From Panicum virgatum (Eukaryota > Streptophyta > Magnoliopsida > Poales > Poaceae), in assembly GCF_016808335.1 (NCBI RefSeq), contig NC_053138.1:53102951-53166950 (forward strand): a stretch of DNA of 64,000 bases, given 5' to 3'. The position numbers and the translations under genes were made by a program. Shown piece after piece: positions 34,884 through 46,884 of the stretch. The notes beneath the pieces were generated by a model. It was not told the DNA's origin, did no database searches, and saw only the letters and a list, made by a program, of their open reading frames with translations. Positions within the stretch are counted from its first letter, which is position 1, and each line of letters opens with the position of its first letter.

Positions 34884-37808
34884 TTAGCTGGGCTGGCTAG
34901 CAAAGAGATCTGGATATGTCTTCTTCAACTCATCTTCTCGCTCCCATGTAGCCTCAGCTTCACTGTGGTGACTCCACTGAACTCTGCACATCTTGATGCG
35001 CTTGTTCCGAGTAACCCTTTCTGATGCCTCCAGAATCTTCACCGGATGCTCAGTATAAGTCAGATCTTCCTGCACATTTACTCCATCCAGTGGTGCCTGC
35101 TCCTCGGGTACTCGCAAACACCTCTTCAGCTGAGATATATGGAAGACATCATGGACTCCTGAGAGGCTGAGAGGTAACTCCAGGCGATAAGCAACTTCGC
35201 CTTTCCGCTCTAGTACCTTGAATGGCCCCACATACCGAGGTGCTAACTTCCCCTTGACATTGAATCTGCAGATTCCCCTCATCGGAGACACCTTCAGGTA
35301 CACATAATCACCGACACTGAAGGTCAGATCTCTCCGTTTGCCATCAGCATAGCTCTTCAGTCTGCTCTGTGCAATCCTCAGATTTTCTCGCACAGCCTGA
35401 ACCATCTGCTCTGCATCATCTATGATCTCAGGGCCAAAGAGCTGCTTCTCACCAATCTGATCCCAATAGAGAGGAATCCTGCACTTTCTGCCATACAATG
35501 CCTCGAAGGGGGACTTCTTCAGACTGGCCTGATAGCTGTTGTTGTATGAAAACTCGGCATATGACAGGCACTTATCCCAACTGGTACCATACTGAATAGC
35601 GCAAGCTCTCAGCATATCTTCCAACACTTGGTTGGTTCTCTCTGTCTGCCCATCTGTCTGAGGGTGATAAGCCGTACTGAAACGCAGCTTCATATCCAAC
35701 GAGTCATGGAGCTGCTCCCAGAACCGAGAAGTGAACTGAGACCCTCTGTCAGATATGATCTTCTTGGGCACACCATGCAAGCAGACAATCCGAGAGATGT
35801 ACAACTCTGCAAGTCTAGCACCGGAGTAAGTAGTGTTCACTGGAATGAAGTGAGCAACCTTCGTCAGACGATCCACTACTACCCAAATGGAGTTGTACCC
35901 TTTCTGAGTACGAGGCAATCCAACAATGAAGTCCATAGTGATTTCCTCCCATTTCCACTCTGGAATCTTCAAAGGCTGTAACAGACCTGCTGGCCTCTGA
36001 TGTTCAGCCTTGACACGCTGACAGGTGTCACAAATAGCCACGTACTCTGCCACTGAACGCTTCATCCCATACCACCAGAAACGTTCCTTCAGATCATAAT
36101 ACATCTTCGTGCAGCCCAGATGAATAGAGTAAGCTGTATCATGGGCCTCACTCAGAATCAACTTCCGGAGATCCTTCACATCTGGCACACAGATCCGGTT
36201 CTTGTACCACAAAGTACCCTGATCATCCTCTCTGAAATGAGGAGCCTTGCCCTTCTTGAGCAACTCACGAATCTCCTGCAGCTTCTCATCTTCCTTCTGA
36301 TGCTGCCTGATCTCTGACTCTAGAGTCGGTACTGCCTCAAATGCTGCACTGGAGGTATGATGCAAGAAGCCCAGACTCAACTGCTCAAACTCCTCGCATA
36401 ACTCTGGAGGCATCTGGAAAGCTACGGCCATGTTGACATAACTTCTTTTGCTCAGAGCATCTGCTACAACATTGGCCTTACCCGGATGATAGTGAATCTC
36501 CAGGTCATAATCCTTGACCAACTCTAGCCATCTTCTCTGCCGCATGTTAAGCTCATTCCGCGTGAAAATGTACTTGAGGCTCTTGTGATCAGTGTAGATA
36601 TCACACCGCTGTCCATACAAGTAATGCCTCCAAATCTTCCGAGCATGCACAACTGCGGCTAACTCAAGATCATGAGTAGGATAGTTCAGCTCATGCCGAC
36701 GTAACTGCCGTGAAGCATAAGCAATCACTCTGCCCTCCTGCATCAGAATACACCCAAGACCATCCTTCGAAGCATCACAATACACCGTGAACCTCTTTGT
36801 CTGGTCGGGCAGAGTCAGGACTGGCGCCGTAGTAAACCTTTTCTTCAGCTCATCAAAGGCCCTCTGACGCTCATCAGTCCACACGAAAGCCACATTTTTC
36901 TCCAGCAAAGAAGTCAAAGGCTTCGCTATCTTGGAGAAATTCTCAATGAACCTCCGATAATATCCAGCTAAGCCCAAGAATGATCTGACTTCCTTTACTG
37001 TCTGCGGTGTCTCCCACTCTAGCACATCCTTCACCTTCCTCGGATCAACTGCAATACCTCCCTGAGAGATAACATGACCGAGGAATGGAACCTCGTCAAT
37101 CCAGAACTCGCACTTGCTGAACTTGGCATACAACTGATGCTCTCTCAGCCTCTGCAATACGAGTCTCAGATGCTCCTCATGCTCTTCTTCTGTCTTGGAG
37201 AAGATCAGAATATCATCAATGAAGATCACCACAAAGACATCCAGATAATCCATGAAGACCATGTTCATCAGATGCATGAAGAAAGCCGAGGCATTAATCA
37301 AGCCGAAGGACATGACCGTGTACTCATATAGCCCGTACTTGCAAGTGAATGCCATCTTCGGAATATCCCCAGGACGGATCCTCAGCTGAAAATAACCCGA
37401 ACGAAGATCAATCCTCGAGAATATACGAGCACCTCGAAGCAAATCAAAGAGATCCTCAATACGGGGCAATGGATGCTTGTTCTTGATAGTGACTGCATTC
37501 AGCTCCCGATAATCCACACACATCCTCTTCGAGCCATCCTTCTTATCTACCAGCAATAAGGGAAAAGCCCAAGGAGAGAAGCTGCGACGGATATAGCCCT
37601 TGGCTAGCAACTCATCAATAGTCTTCTTGACTTCTTCATGCTCTATAGGTGCCATACGGTAGGGCCGCTTTGCAATAGGAGCTGTGCCAGGCAAGAGATC
37701 AATACAAAACTCAATGGCGCGTTCAGGCGGCATACCTGGCAGATCATCCGGAAAGACATCCGGGAATTCAGATACCACACGAATACTGTCCGTGGGTCTA
37801 GCCTCCAT
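34884..37808 (-). CDS. Tekay reverse transcriptase-RNase H-integrase-chromodomain polyprotein part
   Basis: An open frame of 974 codons. Reverse transcriptase occupies roughly residues 45-250, with [31 protein letters not shown] and the active site [10 protein letters not shown] at about 196-205 (the family usually has Y or F before the IDD). RNase H, about 335-450, has [11 protein letters not shown] and [10 protein letters not shown]. Integrase has an HHCC finger ([17 protein letters not shown] ... CDTCQ), the [12 protein letters not shown] and [15 protein letters not shown] aspartates and the [13 protein letters not shown] glutamate. A C-terminal chromodomain ([16 protein letters not shown] ... 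[18 protein letters not shown]) marks it as a chromovirus that targets chromatin. The first Met merely follows a TAG; the true protein began in gag. This is the least damaged retroelement frame in the window. Confidence 0.93.
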   Translation of the reverse strand: MEARPTDSIRVVSEFPDVFPDDLPGMPPERAIEFCIDLLPGTAPIAKRPYRMAPIEHEEVKKTIDELLAKGYIRRSFSPWAFPLLLVDKKDGSKRMCVDYRELNAVTIKNKHPLPRIEDLFDLLRGARIFSRIDLRSGYFQLRIRPGDIPKMAFTCKYGLYEYTVMSFGLINASAFFMHLMNMVFMDYLDVFVVIFIDDILIFSKTEEEHEEHLRLVLQRLREHQLYAKFSKCEFWIDEVPFLGHVISQGGIAVDPRKVKDVLEWETPQTVKEVRSFLGLAGYYRRFIENFSKIAKPLTSLLEKNVAFVWTDERQRAFDELKKRFTTAPVLTLPDQTKRFTVYCDASKDGLGCILMQEGRVIAYASRQLRRHELNYPTHDLELAAVVHARKIWRHYLYGQRCDIYTDHKSLKYIFTRNELNMRQRRWLELVKDYDLEIHYHPGKANVVADALSKRSYVNMAVAFQMPPELCEEFEQLSLGFLHHTSSAAFEAVPTLESEIRQHQKEDEKLQEIRELLKKGKAPHFREDDQGTLWYKNRICVPDVKDLRKLILSEAHDTAYSIHLGCTKMYYDLKERFWWYGMKRSVAEYVAICDTCQRVKAEHQRPAGLLQPLKIPEWKWEEITMDFIVGLPRTQKGYNSIWVVVDRLTKVAHFIPVNTTYSGARLAELYISRIVCLHGVPKKIISDRGSQFTSRFWEQLHDSLDMKLRFSTAYHPQTDGQTERTNQVLEDMLRACAIQYGTSWDKCLSYAEFSYNNSYQASLKKSPFEALYGRKCRIPLYWDQIGEKQLFGPEIIDDAEQMVQAVRENLRIAQSRLKSYADGKRRDLTFSVGDYVYLKVSPMRGICRFNVKGKLAPRYVGPFKVLERKGEVAYRLELPLSLSGVHDVFHISQLKRCLRVPEEQAPLDGVNVQEDLTYTEHPVKILEASERVTRNKRIKMCRVQWSHHSEAEATWEREDELKKTYPDLFASQPS

Positions 37809-39460
37809 CTAATGAAGAAATCCAGAAGGCTCTGAAGCACTGACTGTCACCTCTTGGCCATCAGATGCTGACAAGTGAACTGTCCGCTGAGCACAATCAA
37901 TACGGACTCCCCATCTGGTAAGGGTCTCCATGCCCAAAATCACATCTATCCCCGAGGAGTCAATAACTATCAAGCCAGTGCGGAATTCTACCCCCTTTAT
38001 GACAATACTAACTCTGGAGCATATAGAACATGTACGAATCTGACCCCCAGGTGAGGTAACTACCATAGCTGTCCTCATACAAGAAACCGGTATACCATGC
38101 TGCTCGGCAAATGACTTGGAAATGAAAGAATGAGTAGCACCGGTATCGAAAAGCACTGTAGCGGGGTGAGAGTTGACCATGAACGTACCAATAACCACGT
38201 TAGGAGCCTCGGCCGCTGACTCGGCCGTCACGTGGTTCACCAGACCCTGTGCTGGCGCCCTAGGCTAAGCTGGGCACCCCTGCTGTCCCGCCTGCGCCTT
38301 CCGGGGGCAAGTGTTGGCGTAGTGCCCCGGCTGGCCGCAGTGATAGCATACGCGTGCAAGTGTCGAAGCCTACTGTCCGGTAGGAGCTGCCGGACGTGGA
38401 ACCTGCGGTGCTGGCGGAGCTGGTGGAGCACGAGCCGGAGGTGCCGGTAACCTCGGGCCCTGACCTGCCTGCTGCTGCTGTCGAGGCGGGTACTGCGGCA
38501 GGGGCCTCTGCTGGTACTGCTGAGGAGGCCGGTACTGAGGCTGCTGGTACTGCTGGGGCGGCTGGAGGCGAGGACGAGTGTTGCTGCCGGAAGCAACGGG
38601 GACAATCTTCCTCTTCTTGTCCTCCATCTCCAGGTGCTTGCGCTCAGTGTTGAGCGCGCTGTCAACCAGATGGTTGAAGTCGTCGAAGCGGAGGTTGAGC
38701 AGCGCGTACTGGAGGTAGTCCTCAAGGCCCTCCATGAAGTGCTCCTGCTTCTTGCGGTCATCCGCAACATCGGCAGGGGCGTAGCGAGCAAGCTGCAGAA
38801 AGCGATCACGATACTCCGTGACTGACATAGTCCCATGAAGTGACAAAGACAGATAGATATCGAAAGATTAACTCAAGATTCATAAGGATAGAACAAGGGG
38901 CATTAGCTCAAAAGAAACCGCGAAATGATTATATCTAAGATTACCTGCTTCAGTGCAAGGAACTCCTTCTGCTTCATCTTCATAACGCCCGCGGGGACGT
39001 TGTGGCTGCGGAAGCGCTCCCTAAACTGGAGCCAAGTGAGAGCCTCGCGGTCCTGAACTGGGTGGGACTCCCACCAGTCCAAAGCTACCCCTCGCAGCTG
39101 TCCTGCTGCGTACAAGACGCGCTCACGATCATCGCACTGGGCGATGTCCAGCCGACGCTCCACTGCACGGAGCCAGTCGTCAGCCAGAAGAGGGTCGGAC
39201 GTGTGAGAAAACATCGGCGGGTGACCCCTCAGAAACTTAGCACGCCTGTCGCGAGGCTGCGGCGGTGGAGGAGGCGGAGGCTGAGTATGAACATGCTGAA
39301 GAGCCTGAACAGTGTTGTTCAGGGTGGCCATCATCTGCATCTGGAGCTGGAAGTACTGCTCCGGAGTCAAAGGCGGAGGCATCGGGATCCCAGTCCCCTG
39401 GGTGTTCTGCCCCTGGTTGTTCTGCCCCTGCTGGTCAGAACCACGCCTGGTGTTCACCAT
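37809..39460 (-). pseudogene. Tekay gag and protease, with in-frame stops and a 110-bp insert
   Basis: Gag starts MVNTRRGSDQQG (ATG 39460), with a Pro-rich stretch and the retrotransposon-gag core (DPLLADDWLRAVERRLDIAQ, LDWWESHP, FRERFRSHNVP). At FLALKQ (38945) it is broken by 110 bp (38835-38944), after which GTMSVTEYRDRFLQLARYAP continues in the frame used by pol. A CCHC knuckle (CYHCGQPGHYANTC) lies near 38310-38350. Protease has TVLFDTGATHSFISKSFA and the IDVILGMETL block. TAG codons occur after PTGQ (38367-38369), after GCPA (about 38264) and after GFLH (37809-37811), the last separating protease from pol. All four segments from 38846 to 34884 share one frame. The stops would prevent full-length translation. 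Confidence 0.87.
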
Positions 39461-39484
39461 CTGATTTTGGACAAAAGATTTCAC

Positions 39485-40015
39485 GAGTAAGGATATTGCA
39501 GGAATAAATTCAGATGGATATGATAACTCTTTGCAGAAAAAGACTCAGCCATGATAAAGTAGACAGGATAGAGTGGACTGTTTTACCGCCAATGATCTAA
39601 TCCATTTTATTAATTAGTTAACTTAACATAAGAGTGATATTCTTTAAACGAATTTAAACTACTAAGCTATGCAATCATTCAAAAATCCAAATCAAACATG
39701 TAGCATAATAACAAGCAGACAATTTTCACAACTTAGCCGAGTTTAACATACGACTCGACTAACACAACGCGTCGCAGAGCGTGCTATCGTATTATTATAA
39801 AAGGGTTACCTAGCTAATACTCATGGTGGTCAGATGACTGATTTAGGCCAAGATCCACGAAAACTATTCTTCAGAGAGAGGAATCAAGGCAAGATGGGTA
39901 AAAGTCATAGAATTCAAGGGGTATGATAGTAAAATAGTTTCAGCAGACAAGGATTGGAGAGAAGAAGTCCTACAACTTGACCAGTTCTATCTAGGCTTCG
40001 TCCTACAGTCGATAC
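39485..40015 (-). other. Tekay 5' leader
   Basis: About 530 bp between gag and the primer-binding site, AT-rich with no coding frame. This is the expected untranslated leader and packaging region. Confidence 0.6.
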
Positions 40016-40028
40016 GGCTCTGATACCA
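40016..40028 (-). promoter_or_regulatory. Primer-binding site, tRNA-iMet type (Tekay)
   Basis: The minus strand reads TGGTATCAGAGCC three bases inside the 5' LTR end. It is complementary to the 3' end of plant initiator methionine tRNA, the usual primer for this clade. Confidence 0.92.
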
Positions 40029-40031
40029 CTC

Positions 40032-43000
40032 TGTAACACCCGGTTTATAAAAGAACATAAACCGAGCAATCATATACGTGCCAGGATCAAGTCACACGTA
40101 TATACAACAGAATGAACAGTATATCACAGCACATATCACGAATAAGACATAATAAATCGAAATACGAATGTTATTTATTACATTAACGACAAAATGTCTG
40201 ATACAGCGGAAGCGAAGTACAAATACAAATAAAACTCTCCGAAGCTGAGCAGGGCGCCACAGGGACGTCGACTGGGAGACGAATGCCTAGAAGTCCTCGT
40301 AGTCCTGGTAGCGCTGAGCGAACTCCCTCGCGTCGGCAGGAACTGAGCAGCAGTAGCGTATCCAAGAGGAAAAAGTAGAGAAGAGGCAAGGGTGAGTACA
40401 CAACTTGTACTCAACAAGTATAACACAAACTATGAGGCTCTAGGTTGGCTGACTGACTGCATTAGCTTTTAAGTCTTGGCAAAATTTTATTAAAGCTATT
40501 TACTACAAGTTGATGAATTACCATAAACCCAGTTACATAGTAATTAATCAAGATTAAGCATGTTACTACTGAGAACCAAACCAAAACCACCAAGGTAAAC
40601 CCCGAGAGGCACCTCCCTCGTCGGAAGGAGATAACCCCACTAATCAAAAGGAGGATATGGGCCGCTCATAACCGTGAGCACGGCTAGTATACCAGTTTTA
40701 CACTCTGGAGAGGTTGCACAACTTTACCCACAAGTCGTGAGCTACGCTAGTTGTTCATCACACTTCCTTAGGTGAGATGACTAGCGACTCACTACGAGGC
40801 CTTTACAAAGAATCTCGTTGGTAGGGAGTAACCGCGAGGGTGGATCGGCGACTATGGAGCAGGTCTAGTGGGCGTCAAGACACGAAGCACAGACGAAGCC
40901 ACTCAGCACGAGGGCCATAGAAGCTTACCGCCCCTGCCCCGCAGGTAAGTTACTCCAAACCAAAAAGATCTAATTATTACGCCAAGTCTATCCCATTCTA
41001 GCCTTGTGGTAGCGCTGTTGTCCCAGGTTGTCGCTCTATGAACCGGTCCTTATGGAGAGTGGCCAACCAAGCACTAAGCACCGTGCTGGCCCCCTAAACC
41101 ATGTTTCTACAAAACCCATATTTTAACGAGACGTGAGCCACCCAAGCACGAAGCACAGAGGGCCACTCTCAGAATTAAGTTCAAGTAAACCATTAATCAA
41201 ATTAATTTAAGAAGGGCCAGGCTGTGTTATAGCGCAGCAACCTAGCACAACTAACCAAAATGCAACCCAAAGGTATATATAAAGGATATAAAGTGGCTAG
41301 GAAATCCTTATAGGCATACAGTATTAAAATGCAGTATGAAATTGTATTTAAAGATGATAGGTTGTTCATGTTACACTTGCCTTCCTCGTACTGCTCCTGC
41401 TGCTGCTCAAAGTGCTCAGAAGACGGCTGCTCCTGGTACTAGTACTGGGGCTCCTCAGATGGATCAACGTCTACTCACGAACACATGGCCAAAACAATGC
41501 ACAAAAATAAGCATACAAGCAAACACTAACAAAAACTAAGAAACAGTACATCAATACATAAAAACAGCAAGAAAATCTAAGCCTAAACTGTTCTACGCGT
41601 TACAACAATCGCGTGGATATAAAGATCGCATAAAACGGAGCTAAAACACATAATCTAGGCTAAAAACAAGGTTCAGGGACCTATCTGCGAGAAAAACTGA
41701 GTTCCAGGGAGTTTTCTGCAAAAACTAGGGACTAAAACATAATTAAAGCTTAGACCTAGGGGCTAGCGCATATAAACTCAAGGGCTGGACTGCGGGTTTG
41801 AAAACTGGAAAAGTCAGGGGCTAAAGCGTAAAAGGAAGGGCATACTTGGAAATACTTTTCACCAGAGATGGACTGCGGGTTGATTTCTAATAAACCGAGG
41901 GGCTCTTTAACAAAAGAACCAGGGCGAACCGTTACGTTTGGATCTCGATCGTAGGATTCAGATCTAGCGGTTCAGATTCAATCAACCTACGATCTAATCT
42001 GGGGCGTAGGACTCAAATCGGGCGGCTCAGAAGACTCGCGGGCGCCGGCGGCGGGGGAAACGCGGAGGCGGGCCGGTTTACCTGCGGCGGCGGAGCTGCA
42101 CCGAGGTTCTCGCCAGCAAGTGGTGTTCTGTAGGATTCCGGGGCTACGGACTAACACTCTCTAGCGCAAAAGATACTGGGGAAGGCTGCCAGTGCTCACC
42201 GGGCTTGGATAAGAGTAGACGGGCCGTGCAGGGCGTCGGCGTCGCGGACCGGCTGCGAGTCGTGGCGGCGCTCGGGGGAAGTCGCTGCAGAGGGGAGATC
42301 CGAGCTTCTGGGCTACACTGACCGGCGCGCGGTGAGGCTGCGAAGGAGTTGCGGGGCTCAGGGCGGCCGGAGTACTAAAGGAACCGAGAGATTTCGACGG
42401 CGACTCTACTCACCGGCGATGGAGTACGGCGTGATTCCAGTCACTGCAGTTGCCAGAGCCGTGCGCGGAGGCCTGGGAGTTGTTCCTGGCGCCAAGGTGA
42501 GGCTCCTACGCGGCTCTGGAGAGGATGCAGTGCAGCGGGGAGGCACGGCCACGGCGGTGCAGGGGAGCGGCGGCTCGGCGGAGCGGAGGCGGCGGCTAGG
42601 GCGTGGATGACGGGGTACGGGGGAGACCAGGGCCTACTTATAGGGCGGCGGCCAACCTAGGCGTGCGAGCCCGGGTTTGGAAGGCCGGCGTGGACTTGGC
42701 CGGAGATCACGGGCGGTTGCGCGGGGGAGACGAAGTAGCTGACGGGCGGGCCAGGGGTGCAGCGAGGGAGGGAGGGACGACGCGGCGCGGGCGCTGGCTG
42801 GGGTGCGGGTGCTGGCTGGTGGGGTCAGGCATGGGAGAGCTGGGGGGCGCACGCTGGGCCGGCGTGCGTCGCGGGCCGAGCGGGAGACGGTGGGCCGGGC
42901 GGGTGGAAGCAAATGGGCTGCGGAAAAGAAAGGAGGTGGGTTGGGCCGGTCGGGTTGGGCTGGTGCTGGGTTGACTTTGGTTGTGGGTTTGTTTTCTATT

Positions 43001-43252
43001 TCTCTCTTTCTAATTCTAAATCAATCAAACACATTTGAATTCAAATAAAATTTGAATTCAAACCACACTCAAATAATTAAAACTATGCACCAGCATGAAT
43101 GCAACACCAAAATTTAAACCTATGATAAAATTTTAATTACTTAAGGAACAAAATTGAATTAAATGCCATACTAAACACAATAAACCTTAGAGATTTAAAT
43201 AAAGCCAATTAAATTTTTTAATAAAAGCTGAAATTTAAATTAGGGTGTTACA
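40032..43252 (-). repeat. 5' LTR of the Tekay element (3221 bp)
   Basis: TGTAACACCC to GGGTGTTACA. Relative to the other LTR it has a 9-bp duplication (CTCGTAGTC, about 40293) and lacks the 18-bp unit and one G. It should contain the element's promoter. Confidence 0.95.
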
Positions 43253-43257
43253 TGCAC
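43253..43257. repeat. Target-site duplication of the Tekay element, right copy
   Basis: TGCAC directly after the LTR end, identical to 31612-31616. The duplication lies inside a Gly-Cys-Met codon run of the Tat reverse transcriptase region. Confidence 0.95.
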
Positions 43258-43976
43258 CCAATGAGCTTCTGGATGTCTTTGATGGAGGCTGGAGCTTCCA
43301 TGTTCATGATTGCGTTTATCTTTTTGGGATTTGCTTCATCCCTCTGTGACTGACGATGAAGCCGAGTAGTTTACCGGATGGCACGCCAAAAACACACTTG
43401 GTTGGGTTCAGCTTCCACCTAAAGCTTCGTAGACTGTTGAAAGTTTCTTCTAGATCAGCAATAAAGGAGTCATATTCCTTTGTCTTCACGACCACATCAT
43501 CGACGTAAGCTTCTACGTTGCAATGAAGCTGATTGGTGAAACATAGCTGTATAGCACATTGATATGTTGCTCCAGCGTTCTTTAATCCGAAGGACATGGT
43601 CTAGTATGCGTATGCCCCGAACGGAGTGATGAATGTTGTCTTGATTTGATCTTCTTCTTTGAGGGCTATTTGATGATAGTCCGAGTAGCAATCAAGGAAG
43701 GATTGTAGAACGCAGCCGGCTGTTGAGTCAATGACTTGGTCGATGCGAGGAAGCCTAAAAGGATCTTTCGGACAGTGTTTCGGACAGCGTTCGGGTTGAC
43801 ATTTAAGGAGTGCTCGATCAACTCCTTAGGGACACCGGGCATATCGGCTGGTTTCCAAGCAAATACATCAAGGTTGGCTCTAAGGAAGTTGACGAGCATG
43901 CTTTCCTATTTGTCAATGAGTTATGTTCCATTCAACGCCGTTTTTGATGGGTCACCTTCTTGCAGTTGGATCGCCT
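43253..43976 (-). pseudogene. Tat reverse transcriptase, N-terminal and palm part
   Basis: Minus strand: LVNFLRANLDVFAWKPADMP and GVPKELIEHSLNVNP mark the start of the domain. MSFGLKNAGATYQ, the YVDDVVVKTK active site (about 43520) and WKLNPTKCVFGVPSGKLLGFIVS give the palm. The thumb continues as AIMNMEAPASIKDIQKLIG up to the insertion point at 43253 and resumes at 31611 with CMAALNRF. Several frame changes (near 43790, 43600 and 43320) show it was decaying independently of the insertion. Parts between 43600 and 43700 are hard to read. Confidence 0.85.
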
Positions 43977-45104
43977 TCACTCCCACATTGTCGGGTGGCT
44001 TTGGTGTAGAACAATTTGTCTTCTTCGTAGGGATTTCCATCCCTGATGCAGAGTACTATTGGGCAGTTGCGAGTACTTCTCCTGCTGTGTCTGGTAGTCG
44101 ATTTGTGGAAGCGTAGGTGCTAGCTTCTTTTTACATTCAAACAACTTTTGAAGATCTCCGCGGAGAGTGAGGACTCCTTTCTTTCCTGGCATCTTGAGCA
44201 GCAGGTAGGCATAATGAAGAATTGCCATGAATTTGGCTAAGGCCGGTCGTCCGAGTATGGCATGATATGAGGACTCGAAGTCTGCTACTTCGAATTTGAT
44301 GAGCTCTGTTTGGTAATTATCTGGAGTACCGAAAGTGACTGGTAGTACCATAGTGCCAATTGGGGTGGAGGCATTTCCTGGCACAATGCCGTAGAATGGA
44401 GCTTTGCTTGGTTTCAATTTGTCGGAAATATCGAGTCCCATCTTCGTGATTGTATTCATGAAGATGAGATTCAGGCCACTGCCTCCATCAATAAGCACTC
44501 GAGTAAGTATGGAACCTGCCACCACTGGGTCCAGAACGAGTGGGAATTTTCCTGGCTCAGAGAAGCTGGTCCACTGATCTTCTCTGAAGAAGGTAATCGG
44601 AACCTCACTGTACTTGAGTGGCTTCTGAATGGCTGGTTCCATCTTTAGTATTTCCCGCCATACTAGTTTCTGACTTCTTTTGTTGAAAGAAGAGTTTCCT
44701 CCGTAGATCATGTTGACCATATTGGCAGCTTGTTGGAATCCCATGGTTCCATCTTTATCATTATCTTCGTCATCTTGCTTGTCCTTTTTCTTCTTGTCTT
44801 CTTCTGTTTGGTGCTCTTGGAGAGACTTGCATAGGTTTATGCACTCGAGGATCGTGTGCCTTCCCTTTGTGTGGAGAGGGCAAGGCCTAGCGAGTAGTTT
44901 TTGGAAATCATCTTGCTGATTCCCCTTTTTGCCTCGTTGGCCTCGATCCATTGTTGCTACCGTGTCTTCCGGCTTGCATTTCTTGGCGAAGTTACACGGA
45001 TTCTTGTCAGAGCGTGGATCTCCGTTGTGTTTCTGGTTGTTGTCGTCGTGACGAAGAAAGGGATCGCGCTCCTGTTCTTGTTGGTCGGCCCATCCCAACA
45101 TCAT
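43977..45104 (-). pseudogene. Tat gag C-terminus and protease
   Basis: A 375-codon open frame. It begins in the gag tail (DMMLGWADQQEQERDPFLRH), with CPLHTKGRHTILEC resembling the family's knuckle-like block. A basic and acidic spacer follows (KKKDKQDDEDNDKDG). The protease has VLIDGGSGLNLIFMNT (DGGS active site in this clade), FYGIVPGNASTPIGTMVLPV and ESSYHAILGRPALAKFMA. It ends at 43977 before reverse transcriptase. It is in the same frame as the upstream gag (45863-45132), from which only a TGA at 45132 separates it. The frame is otherwise clean, but the protein would lack its start. Confidence 0.83.
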
Positions 45105-45131
45105 GTCCCGAAGTGCGACGACTGAGCGAGG

Positions 45132-46835
45132 TCAATTTCTTCTGAAGTCGCGATATAATTGCTGTGTAGCGAGGCCATTGTGAAAGTAGTCGATAACATC
45201 ATCGTCTGCAATGTTGGCGATGGTAGCACGCGTGTCGAAGAACCTCTTAATGTATGATCTCAAGGCCTCGCCGCGTTCCTGTTTACACAGGCGCAGGTCA
45301 TGACGAGTAGCTGGACTATGAATAGAGCCTTGAAAGTTGTCGATACAGAGTTTCTTCAAGTCTTCCCATGTGTGGATCGAGTCATGCCTCAAACTCTCGA
45401 GCCATGTGAGGGGAGCGGATTCCAAAGCCATCGGGATGTATATGACTTTAGTGGAATTCGTCCCTCCTGCCACTTCGATAGAAGTCGAGTAGATGCATAG
45501 CCACTGACGAGGATCTTGTTTGCCGTCATATTTCTTTAAATTCTGCATGTTGACTGGGTTGAAGCCGACCGGGTACTCAGCGAAATTTATGTTCTGACTG
45601 AAGGCTGGAAAACGATCGGTTTCGTCTGCTGGCCGTTTGTAACGCTTGGCATTGATGATATCTCGTGTGTCACTGTAGTTACCACGATTGCGATCGTGGC
45701 TTCTTGATGGGCCAGCGTGATGAATCTCGTCTTGATATCTTGGGCAATGCTGTCCACAAGGGCGAACGTCTTGGTTTGCTTCCTGGTTATCTTGCTGCCG
45801 TGCAGGAGTACAACTGTTGTGGGAAGCAGATGGAGCTGGATTCTGCCTACCAATCTGATGCAAAGCGTCTCTAGTTAGGCGTTGAATCTGGCGAACTTCA
45901 GGTGTGTCTGGTAGACCTTGAATTAATATAGCTGCCTCGGCTAGGTTGATCAGTGGGCTGCCAAAGGCAGGGTCGGCTGCTTCGCCGAAGTCTCGTCGTA
46001 GGTTATGTGGTCCATGGGGTGCTGGGGCACATTGAGCTCGTGCAGTCGCATTCCTCCTGCGGGTGGCACGATGGCAATTCTGTCGTCACCGGTTATCTCT
46101 GTCTTGTGGGGACTCATCTTGCAGAGCATTAACTGATAGCTCGTCTTCTGAAATCTGGTCCAAGTTCTCGTTGGCATATTGATCAGCCTGGGATCCAAGT
46201 GCACTGTCGTCTCCGTGGAGTGAAACATACACTTGTCTGTCTGGGGTCGAGTGAGTCGTGCTGTAGTCGACTAGAGCGATGTCGCCGATCTCTTCTTCCC
46301 CGAAAGGAGAGAGTGGTCTACCCGATTGGTAGGGCAAGTCCCGAAGACATGCTACTAGGCGAGCGTTGTCGAATGATCCAATAGATTCCGGGTTCTTCTA
46401 GTATACGACTCGACTTTGCGGTGTTGCCATGATGGTCAGACTTGGAAGGTTGAGTAGGTCCGAGTCGAAGTCGTCATCTGAGTCCGGATAAGAGTCGAAC
46501 TGAGGAGCAGTCCGAGTCATGACGGAGTTTTGGGCAAGATTTTTTCGGCGGATAATCGCGGAGTACGATGCGGTCGAATTTTCCAATCCGAGAAGAAAAC
46601 GTGTCGAAGTCGTGTCCGAGAGGGACAAGCTTTTGATTTCTTCTGCGAGTTGGGGAAGAAGGATCTCGGCGGAAGTGGTTTCACCGAGTTGCTCCCGTCG
46701 AAGCATCTTCATGCCTGTGGTGTCGATCAAGTGGCTAGAGAAGCCTCCTGATCCATTGGCGGTGCAGACCCACGAGCCGAAGATAAAGGTGGTTCCGGCG
46801 CTGATTGCCGGGACGTTGAATTCGAAGGATGCCAT
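45132..46835 (-). pseudogene. Tat gag
   Basis: A start MASFEFNVPAIS (ATG 46835) is typical of grass Tat gags. An acidic part (DSYPDSDDDFDSDLLNLPS) is followed by a TAG at 46398, then a frame ending in TGA at 46086. The conserved gag core appears in 45863-45132: FPAFSQNINFAEYPVGFNP, PRQWLCIYSTSIEVAGG, YIPMALESAPLTWLESL and GEALRSYIKRFFDTRATIA. The TGA at 45132 again lies in an otherwise continuous frame. The arrangement fits one long gag broken by at least three stops and a frame change near 46050. Confidence 0.8.
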
Positions 46836-46863
46836 CGAGTTCCTCGGTTGTTCGTTGGCGAGG

Positions 46864-46882
46864 CCCCCTACCTGGCGCGCCA
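46864..46882 (-). promoter_or_regulatory. Primer-binding site of the Tat element
   Basis: The minus strand reads TGGCGCGCCAGGTAGGGGG two bases inside the LTR. This is the primer-site form seen in grass Grande/Cinful-like elements. Confidence 0.75.
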
Positions 46883-46884
46883 GC

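Larger units (their letters stand above)
31617..43252 (-). mobile_element. Complete Tekay-clade chromovirus (Ty3-gypsy), nested in the Tat element
   Basis: An 11,636-bp minus-strand element with 3.2-kb LTRs starting TGTAACACCC and ending GGGTGTTACA, a TGCAC target duplication, a tRNA-iMet primer site, a polypurine tract, gag, protease and an uninterrupted RT-RNaseH-INT-chromodomain frame. By my by-eye comparison the LTRs differ by about 75 substitutions and three indels (18, 9 and 1 bp); the indels account exactly for the lengths 3231 and 3221 bp. It has three in-frame TAG codons and a 110-bp insert in gag, so it is probably not autonomous. Confidence 0.95.

Noticed and set aside
40016..40028. 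tRNA-Met gene fragment
   Set aside because: Only the 13 bases complementary to the tRNA 3' end are present, next to an LTR; it is a primer-binding site.
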